From contig JAXEOR010000055.1 in NCBI GenBank assembly GCA_034117945.1, forward strand, positions 1 to 10,244: a stretch of 10,244 bases of DNA, read 5' to 3'. Source of the stretch: SIG438 sp034117945 (GTDB lineage: Bacteria; Bacillota; Clostridia; HGM11514). The notes under the pieces were generated by a model. The model worked only from the letters and a program-made list of their open reading frames with translations, did not search any database and was not told the DNA's origin. The translations under genes were made by a program, and so were the position numbers. Positions 6,526 through 10,244 of this stretch are shown here, one piece after another (within the stretch, counting starts at the first letter, position 1; each line of letters opens with the position of its first letter).

Positions 6526-7242
6526 ATGATTGATTTTCATAGCCATGTTTTGCCCGGGATTGACGACGGGGCTGACAGCGTGGAAGAATCATTGGCAATG
6601 CTGCGCAGATCCAGAGATCAGGGCGTTTCTACCGTGGTGGCCACCCCTCATTATTTTTGTGATCAGACTGACCCGGAGGCATTTTTGTCTGCCAGGCAAA
6701 AGGCCTACGATGTGTTAAAGCAGGCAATGAAGGGAGAGGCTCTGCCTGAGCTTCGATTGGGGTGCGAGGTGCATTTGACAAAGAAAATCCCTGATTTGGC
6801 ACTGCTGGATCAGCTTTGTATTGAAGGAACTAGCTGCATTCTGCTGGAAATGCCCTATGAATTGTGGCAGCCCTGGCTGAATGACGCAGTGTATCGAGTG
6901 ATCGCCTCAAGAAAGCTGACGCCGGTGATCGCCCATGTGGATCGATATCGGCCTATGCTGACGCATTTTGAAAAAATAGAGCAGCTGCTGGCCATGGAGG
7001 TTTATGTTCAGCTGAATGCAGACGCTTTTTTGGATTGGCGCATGAGACGGATTGTCAAAAAGCTGATGAACTTGGATAAGCCTTTGGTTTTGGGGTCGGA
7101 CATGCATAATATGACCGACAGACAAACCCATATGCAGGCTGCGTCAAAAAAAATTGTAAAAAGATTTGGGGCGGACGCACTGGATGCCATGGAAAAAAAT
7201 GCTGCTTTTTTGTTAAAGGAAAAAAGTGCTTTATTGCAGTAA
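6526..7242 (+). CDS. PHP-type tyrosine-protein phosphatase (CpsB/YwqE/CapC type)
   Basis: The 238-residue metal-dependent phosphatase belongs to the polymerase-and-histidinol-phosphatase superfamily and dephosphorylates BY-kinases. Metal-binding motifs run in family order: DFHSHVLPGIDDG (H5, H7), ATPHYF (H42), GCEVHL (E81), LLEMPYE (E108), IAHVDRY (H137) and GSDMHN (D192, H194). The family length is about 240-255 residues. It lies 14 bases behind the kinase with an AGAGGGTG-type ribosome binding site, so all three genes probably share one mRNA. No glycosyltransferase, flippase or polymerase gene follows, so the polymer controlled by this set is not encoded next to it. The last 12 bases overlap the end of the convergent minus-strand gene. 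Confidence 0.94.
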   Translation: MIDFHSHVLPGIDDGADSVEESLAMLRRSRDQGVSTVVATPHYFCDQTDPEAFLSARQKAYDVLKQAMKGEALPELRLGCEVHLTKKIPDLALLDQLCIEGTSCILLEMPYELWQPWLNDAVYRVIASRKLTPVIAHVDRYRPMLTHFEKIEQLLAMEVYVQLNADAFLDWRMRRIVKKLMNLDKPLVLGSDMHNMTDRQTHMQAASKKIVKRFGADALDAMEKNAAFLLKEKSALLQ

Positions 7243-7716
7243 GGGCATGAGCGTCAGCAGCGTTTGTATATTATTTTGATTGACGAAAAAGGCAAGCTCC
7301 TTTATGCCGTGCCGCTGCAGATGTTTTATTTTTCGGTGAAGATGAAAGCCGTCTTCTAGCCATACCATATGCTGAATCCGGTGTTCTTCATAGCAAAAGT
7401 AACAGGCATTGGACACGGCGTCATGAAATAGGCGGGCATGATATCTTTGGGCTAAGCGAAGGGCTTGCTGCTCGCTCAAAAGATGAGGAAGTCTTGTTTT
7501 GTGCGAGTAATCAGCGCATTGAACAACAACAGCGGGGATTTTTTTTGCATTTTTACAAAAGGAAAGCAACAGGTTTTCCGGCAGAACCGGATAAAATTCT
7601 TCTCCGGGCTCCGGAAAGGATTCGGTTTGCGTTGAGAAATATTCCAATGGATGAATTGTGAAGCGATTTGACGGAATATTTTTGATTGGAAAATCGCTGT
7701 ATAGATAGTATTGCAA
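7231..7716 (-). CDS. GH18-like protein, C-terminal half only, probably non-catalytic
   Basis: The 161-residue product starts at TTG (7716) with GAGGTG (minus strand, 7727-7722) 5 bases upstream. Residues 59-146 resemble, from memory, the end of the barrel of spore-type glycoside hydrolase 18 proteins (YaaH/SleL). IPAVVVQCADYS aligns with the strand reading ILxGIPLYGYDW; LSEQQALRLAQRY aligns with VSPQEAIDLAARY; YFCYEEHRIQHMVWLED aligns with the Y.Y....RHEVWFED block; and HGIKELAFFV aligns with YGLRGISYWVL. The catalytic DxxDxDxE motif belongs to the missing N-terminal half and is absent. There is no signal peptide or LysM repeat. It could be a truncated relic with an intact frame, or a binding-only derivative. 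Being a gene is fairly likely; the GH18 link needs a profile search. Confidence 0.62.
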   Translation of the reverse strand: MQYYLYSDFPIKNIPSNRFTIHPLEYFSTQTESFPEPGEEFYPVLPENLLLSFCKNAKKIPAVVVQCADYSHKTRLPHLLSEQQALRLAQRYHARLFHDAVSNACYFCYEEHRIQHMVWLEDGFHLHRKIKHLQRHGIKELAFFVNQNNIQTLLTLMPLLQ

Positions 7717-7776
7717 AAAAACACCTCATTTCAGATAACATTCAGCAGTAAATTATATTCAGAAAGGATCGGTTTC

Positions 7777-8268
7777 ATGCTGTATCCCGATTTGCTGTTA
7801 AACGGAGTTGAGAATTTGACTCCGGAACTGCTTGGGCAGTACGGAATTAAGGGGATTATCTTTGATTTGGATGAAACATTAGCACCCCGGTGTGCAGATC
7901 AGCCTCCTGAGAATTTGTTAAAGCATGTTCTCTTGTTGAAAGAGGCCGGAATTTCTATGGCGCTGGTGTCTAACAGTCCCCGGGGCAGGGTGAGTGCTTT
8001 TAACCGTGAAATGAAAATTTCCATTTATCCAAATGCCCAAAAGCCCAGGGTGAAGGTGTTAAAAAGAGCCGTAACAAGGATGGGGCTTCCCAAAGAGCAG
8101 ATTGCTATGGTGGGAGATCAGATTTTTACGGACATTGTTGCAGGCAATCGGCTTCGTTTGCTTACGGTGCTGGTGCTGCCGCTGGAAGATCGGAATACAA
8201 GATTTTTTCGCATCAAAAGAAGGTTGGAACGGATTGTGTTGCGGCATTTTGAAGGAGAGAAAGCATGA
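7777..8268 (+). CDS. yqeG: YqeG family HAD-IIIA phosphatase
   Basis: The 163-residue product shows the HAD motifs in order: I, FDLDETLAP (D30, D32); II, LVSNS (S65); III, AQKPR (K89); IV, MVGDQIFTDI (D114, D119). The preceding YGIKGIIFDLD and the overall length fit YqeG, a putative phosphatase of unknown substrate that is usually encoded beside yqeH and aroE in Firmicutes. Here yqeH is missing and aroE follows directly. The ATG at 7777 was chosen because AAAGGA (7763-7768) lies 8 bases upstream and it gives the family N-terminus; an in-frame TTG at 7711 lacks a site and would overlap the start of the divergent gene. The last four bases overlap the aroE start (ATGA), so the two are translationally coupled. 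Confidence 0.93.
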   Translation: MLYPDLLLNGVENLTPELLGQYGIKGIIFDLDETLAPRCADQPPENLLKHVLLLKEAGISMALVSNSPRGRVSAFNREMKISIYPNAQKPRVKVLKRAVTRMGLPKEQIAMVGDQIFTDIVAGNRLRLLTVLVLPLEDRNTRFFRIKRRLERIVLRHFEGEKA

Positions 8269-9101
8269 TGAAGGAACAGTACGGGTTGATTGGTCATCCT
8301 CTGGGGCACAGCATCTCCAGTAAAATTCACCAGTCACTATATCGATATTACGGAATGGATGGTTCTTATCTCCATTTTGACCTGCTCCCTCAGCAATTGC
8401 CGGATCAGATGAAACTGTTTCGCAGTGAGTTTCAAGGGTTTAATATTACCATTCCCTATAAGAAGCAGGCGCTTCCCTTTTTGGACGAAATCCGGGGGGA
8501 TGGAAAGCTGTTTGAAGCTGTCAACACGGTAGCCGTAAAAGAAGGCAGGCTGATTGGCTATAACACAGACGGACTGGGCTTTATAAAAATGCTTGCCAAG
8601 CATGGCATCACGGTTGTCCAAAAGAGAGTGGTTGTATTGGGGGCGGGCGGTGCCGGAGGAGTTTTGGCGCAAAAGATCGGCGCAGAGGGAGCGGCAGAGG
8701 TGACTGTTCTGAATCGTTCTGTTGACCGGGCGAGGGCTGTGGCCGAGAAAATTGCCCAGCAGGGTAGCTGCACCGCAAAGGCGGATGCGATTGACAGGGC
8801 GGAGCATTATTTGGCGGCTTGTGATGTTTTGGTCAACGCAACCTCTATCGGGATGTATCCTTACCCGGATGCAATGCCTTTGAACGAGGAATGTAATCTG
8901 AAGCATGTGGAAGCGGTTGTGGATATTATTTATAATCCGGGGAAAACCAAGCTGCTGCAGGCAGCCGAGCAGGCGGGCTGTAAAACCGTGAACGGTCTTG
9001 GGATGCTGCTTTATCAGGCCTTTTATGCCTTTGAGATTTGGACCGGGAAGATGCCGCCGGATGCACTGGAGGACGAGCTGGAACAGGAGCTGGCCTTTTA
9101 G
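8265..9101 (+). CDS. aroE: Shikimate dehydrogenase (NADP+)
   Basis: The 278-residue enzyme reduces 3-dehydroshikimate to shikimate in the chorismate pathway. Substrate-binding motifs are PLGHSIS (S16, S18), FNITIPYKK with the catalytic-type Lys at 66, VNT (N87) and YNTDG (D102). The nucleotide-binding motif GAGGAGG is at 127-133, followed by LNRS at 149-152, where the Arg suggests NADP preference. NATSIGM (191-197), IIYNP and GLGMLLYQA complete the AroE pattern. AAGGAG (8252-8257) lies 7 bases before the first ATG; ATG at 8268 is an equally placed alternative, shortening the protein by one residue. The gene overlaps yqeG by four bases. No convincing terminator follows in the next 120 bases. 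Confidence 0.97.
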   Translation: MMKEQYGLIGHPLGHSISSKIHQSLYRYYGMDGSYLHFDLLPQQLPDQMKLFRSEFQGFNITIPYKKQALPFLDEIRGDGKLFEAVNTVAVKEGRLIGYNTDGLGFIKMLAKHGITVVQKRVVVLGAGGAGGVLAQKIGAEGAAEVTVLNRSVDRARAVAEKIAQQGSCTAKADAIDRAEHYLAACDVLVNATSIGMYPYPDAMPLNEECNLKHVEAVVDIIYNPGKTKLLQAAEQAGCKTVNGLGMLLYQAFYAFEIWTGKMPPDALEDELEQELAF

Positions 9102-9229
9102 CTTGGGATTGAAAAACAAAAGTATTATGAAATAAATGTGTTCCTGCAGCCTGGCTGATCAAGGATTCCCCAGCAGAAGGCCGATCTATTGCCCGGCGAG
9201 GTTTTTAAAAACTGAATATTTAATATTGT

Positions 9230-9272
9230 GCCCCTTTAGTTAAATGGATATAATAAACCCCTTCTAAGGGGA
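9230..9272 (+). pseudogene. tRNA-Arg-like remnant A (5' two thirds)
   Basis: The segment reads as acceptor 5' strand GCCCCTT, TA, D-stem GTTA/TAAT around AATGGATA, and an anticodon arm with loop CTTCTAA (9261-9267), which would give anticodon TCT (Arg). Only three anticodon stem pairs remain. No matching 3' acceptor strand or T-arm follows, so it cannot fold as a full tRNA. It is about 32 of 39 bases identical to remnant C. Confidence 0.6.
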
Positions 9273-9318
9273 AACAGTTCCGCCACCAAACTTGGCAAAA
9301 AGCACTTAAATTTAATAT

Positions 9319-9387
9319 GTCTCCGTACCTCAGCTGGATAGAGGGTCCGCCTCCTAAGTGGTAAACGGTTCGTTTCCACTTAGAGGG
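9319..9387 (+). pseudogene. tRNA-Arg(CCT)-like remnant B
   Basis: The first 45 bases differ from the intact tRNA-Arg at 9536 at only about five positions. Acceptor strand GTCTCCG, D-stem CCTC/GAGG, and anticodon loop CTCCTAA (9351-9357) are kept. The anticodon stem has one mismatch and one wobble. A TTCG-containing T-loop-like segment follows at 9369-9375, but the variable region is about four bases short and the T-stem and 3' acceptor strand pair poorly. No CCA follows. Confidence 0.65.
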
Positions 9388-9413
9388 TATAATAAAATTG
9401 AATTAGCAAATCC

Positions 9414-9480
9414 GCCCCCATAGTTAAGTGGATATAACATGCCCCTCCTAAGAATATGTTATAACGACCGCCTTTGGGGC
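9414..9480 (+). pseudogene. tRNA-Arg(CCT)-like remnant C
   Basis: GCCCCCA (9414-9420), TA, D-stem GTTA/TAAC, and anticodon loop CTCCTAA (9445-9451) are tRNA-like. The 3' end still offers GGGGC (9476-9480), able to pair with the acceptor 5' strand over five bases. The anticodon stem 3' side and T-arm are lost and replaced by AT-rich sequence; the total length is 67 bases, and AAAG instead of CCA follows. A new 8-bp inverted repeat, TATAACAT (9433-9440)/ATGTTATA (9456-9463), encloses the anticodon loop. Confidence 0.6.
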
Positions 9481-9488
9481 AAAGGCGA

Positions 9489-9517
9489 TTGACATTGAGT
9501 TAGTTTGTACCTATAAT
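9489..9517 (+). promoter_or_regulatory. Consensus sigma-A promoter of tRNA-Arg
   Basis: TTGACA at 9489-9494 and TATAAT at 9512-9517, with a 17-base spacer, match the consensus perfectly. The predicted start near 9524 is about 12 bases before the mature tRNA. It lies between remnant C and the intact tRNA, so the upstream remnants are not expected to be transcribed from it. Confidence 0.88.
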
Positions 9518-9535
9518 TGAATAGATTTCAAAGAT

Positions 9536-9612
9536 GTTTCCGTAGCTCAGCTGGATAGAGCGACCGCCTCCTAAGCGGTAGGTCGGGTGTTCGAATCACC
9601 TCGGGAACGCCA
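9536..9612 (+). tRNA. tRNA-Arg (anticodon CCT)
   Basis: The cloverleaf is complete: acceptor GTTTCCG/CGGGAAC (9536-9542 and 9602-9608, one T-G wobble), D-stem GCTC/GAGC, anticodon stem ACCGC/GCGGT, loop CTCCTAA (9568-9574) with anticodon CCT reading AGG, a five-base variable loop, T-stem GGGTG/CACCT (one wobble) with loop TTCGAAT, discriminator G, and an encoded CCA (9610-9612). It has its own promoter and is followed after 7 bases by a strong terminator. The 3' ends of such genes are common integration sites for mobile elements. Confidence 0.96.
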
Positions 9613-9619
9613 AAAACTC

Positions 9620-9661
9620 CGCCGGAAAACCCAGTAAAATCAAGGGTTTCCGGCGTTTTTT
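9620..9661 (+). terminator. Intrinsic terminator of tRNA-Arg
   Basis: CGCCGG (9620-9625) pairs with CCGGCG (9650-9655), followed by AAA/TTT, one bulged A and CCC/GGG, closing an 11-base loop. Six T's follow immediately (9656-9661). It is the strongest terminator in the window. Confidence 0.93.
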
Positions 9662-9700
9662 CATTTTTACGGGAAAAGAGAAAAATCGTAAATTTCACAG

Positions 9701-9819
9701 ATTTTCATTAGCAAATTCTCCGTCAGCTAATGGAAATTAGGACTAATGTCGTCCGCCTTTCAGGTGGACGGCTTGCTAATAAAAATTAGCAGGATTTTCG
9801 CTATTTTGCTAATGAAAAT
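9701..9819. repeat. 119-bp quasi-palindrome made of GCTAAT/ATTAGC units
   Basis: The outer arms ATTTTCATTAGCAAA (9701-9715) and TTTGCTAATGAAAAT (9805-9819) are a perfect 15-bp inverted repeat. A central hairpin (9748-9757 with 9763-9772, two wobbles, 5-base loop) has the same centre, base 9760. Each arm also holds a small hairpin, CTAAT-GGAA-ATTAG (9727-9740) on the left and TGCTAAT-AAAA-ATTAGCA (9774-9791) on the right. The whole could fold as a cross with side arms. It encodes no protein. It may be a MITE-like repeat, a recombinase or replication site, or a structured RNA; the sequence alone does not decide. Confidence 0.7.
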
Positions 9820-9905
9820 GCCCTCTCTGCTAATTGAAGAAAAAAACGGAAAAAATTTTTGCTAATGGACAAGGCGGTTGTTACCCTGTTAATTCGTTCA
9901 TTTAG

Positions 9906-10097
9906 GGGTGGTCAAGCGACAATCGCACACTACCTCTATGTCCTTTATTATTATATAATTGCGGTAAAGTGTTGCAATCACTTATCCGTTTGAAGAACAG
10001 CCTGATAGCACAAGGCAGATACACGGACGCAGTAGATGATATTCTTTGCAAGGTGCTTTCAGCCAAGAAAAGAAAGTTCAAAATCAAATATATCTGA
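9906..10097 (+). pseudogene. Short coding relic, possible mobile-element gene end
   Basis: The frame is open from 9906 and ends at TGA 10095-10097. The last 42 codons, from GTG at 9969, have protein-like composition: amphipathic LIRLKNSLIAQGRYTDAVDD followed by a basic C-terminus KKRKFKIKYI. I see no ribosome binding site before the GTG, and the codons before it look less protein-like, so this is probably the 3' remnant of a gene, perhaps frameshifted. A second frame (10046-10195, 49 codons) overlaps its end. I do not recognise a family with certainty; its position behind a tRNA gene makes a mobile-element origin plausible. Confidence 0.3.
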
Positions 10098-10105
10098 ACA
10101 TAGAA

Positions 10106-10143
10106 TGCAGTTTGCGCCCTCTGGCGGTCGCAAATGCGTTTTT
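10106..10143 (+). terminator. Candidate terminator after the coding relic
   Basis: TTTGCG (10111-10116) pairs with CGCAAA (10129-10134), extended outward by a G-T pair, a bulged A and three more pairs including a terminal wobble. Five T's follow (10139-10143). The 12-base loop can form an inner GCC/GGC pairing. It lies 9 bases after the relic's stop. Confidence 0.45.
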
Positions 10144-10144
10144 C

Positions 10145-10175
10145 AACGGCCGCTATGCGGAGCAGAACGGCCGCT
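10145..10175. repeat. 10-bp direct repeat AACGGCCGCT
   Basis: AACGGCCGCT occurs at 10145-10154 and 10166-10175, 21 bases apart, so the copies lie on the same face of the helix. The spacing is also a whole number of codons, and one frame reads FNGRYAEQNGRS, so it could be a coding repeat as well as a binding site. Nothing else can be assigned to 10176-10244. Confidence 0.5.
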
Positions 10176-10244
10176 CGTATTTAGTTGATTGTTGATAAGT
10201 TATCGTATGTTTATCTTGATTGTGTAGTGTTTTGTTGCTCTTTT

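Noticed and set aside
7711..7776. TTG start for YqeG 22 codons upstream
   Set aside because: No ribosome binding site, no family similarity, and it overlaps the start of the divergent gene.
9102..9229. Terminator or gene directly after aroE
   Set aside because: Only weak pairings (for example CTGG/CCAG) without a T run, and the palindromes GTTTTTAAAAAC (9201-9212) and AATATT repeats fit plain AT-rich DNA; nothing else was supported.
9701..9866. CRISPR array from the repeated GCTAAT motifs
   Set aside because: The repeats are only six to nine bases, occur in both orientations and are unevenly spaced, and no cas gene is present.
9902..10087. Minus-strand frame of 61 codons near the right edge
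   Set aside because: No ribosome binding site or family pattern; the plus-strand frame in the same place looks more protein-like.

Overview
The window looks like chromosomal DNA of a low-to-mid GC Firmicute, most likely class Clostridia. The signs are a Clostridia-type AlaRS with a Cys-rich insert, the alaS-hinT-rpsU neighbourhood, a Firmicutes-type S21, a CpsC/CpsD/CpsB-type polysaccharide control set, a yqeG-aroE pair, strong purine-rich ribosome binding sites, some TTG starts, and textbook TTGACA/TATAAT promoters. No species is claimed.

Layout. 1-1385: the 3' end of a radical SAM DNA modification/repair protein, overlapping a DUF4130/TIGR03915-type putative DNA-repair partner. 1429-4479: a consensus promoter, then alaS and a histidine-triad protein gene in one operon. 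4660-4993: rpsU (58 codons) with its own consensus promoter, a structured leader and a terminator. 5021-7242: a three-gene set for control of polysaccharide synthesis (Wzz-like modulator, tyrosine autokinase, PHP-type tyrosine phosphatase), with no glycosyltransferase following. 7231-7716 (minus strand): a 161-residue protein resembling only the C-terminal part of spore-type GH18 enzymes; it converges on and overlaps the phosphatase gene. 7777-9101: yqeG and aroE, translationally coupled.

9102-10244 has no convincing intact protein gene but is dense in structure. Three degenerate tRNA-Arg-like sequences (9230, 9319, 9414) precede a complete tRNA-Arg(CCT) at 9536-9612, which has a perfect promoter and a strong terminator. 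A 119-bp quasi-palindrome (9701-9819) built from GCTAAT/ATTAGC units follows. The last 350 bases hold a short coding relic, a terminator-like hairpin and a 10-bp direct repeat. Together this looks like a tRNA-associated recombination site with remnants of mobile DNA, or the edge of an element continuing past the window.

The observations most worth following are the tRNA-Arg-like cluster, the quasi-palindrome, the orphan GH18-like half-protein, and the rpsU leader, where an upstream decoy Shine-Dalgarno sequence and the true one can compete for the same CCCTC segment.
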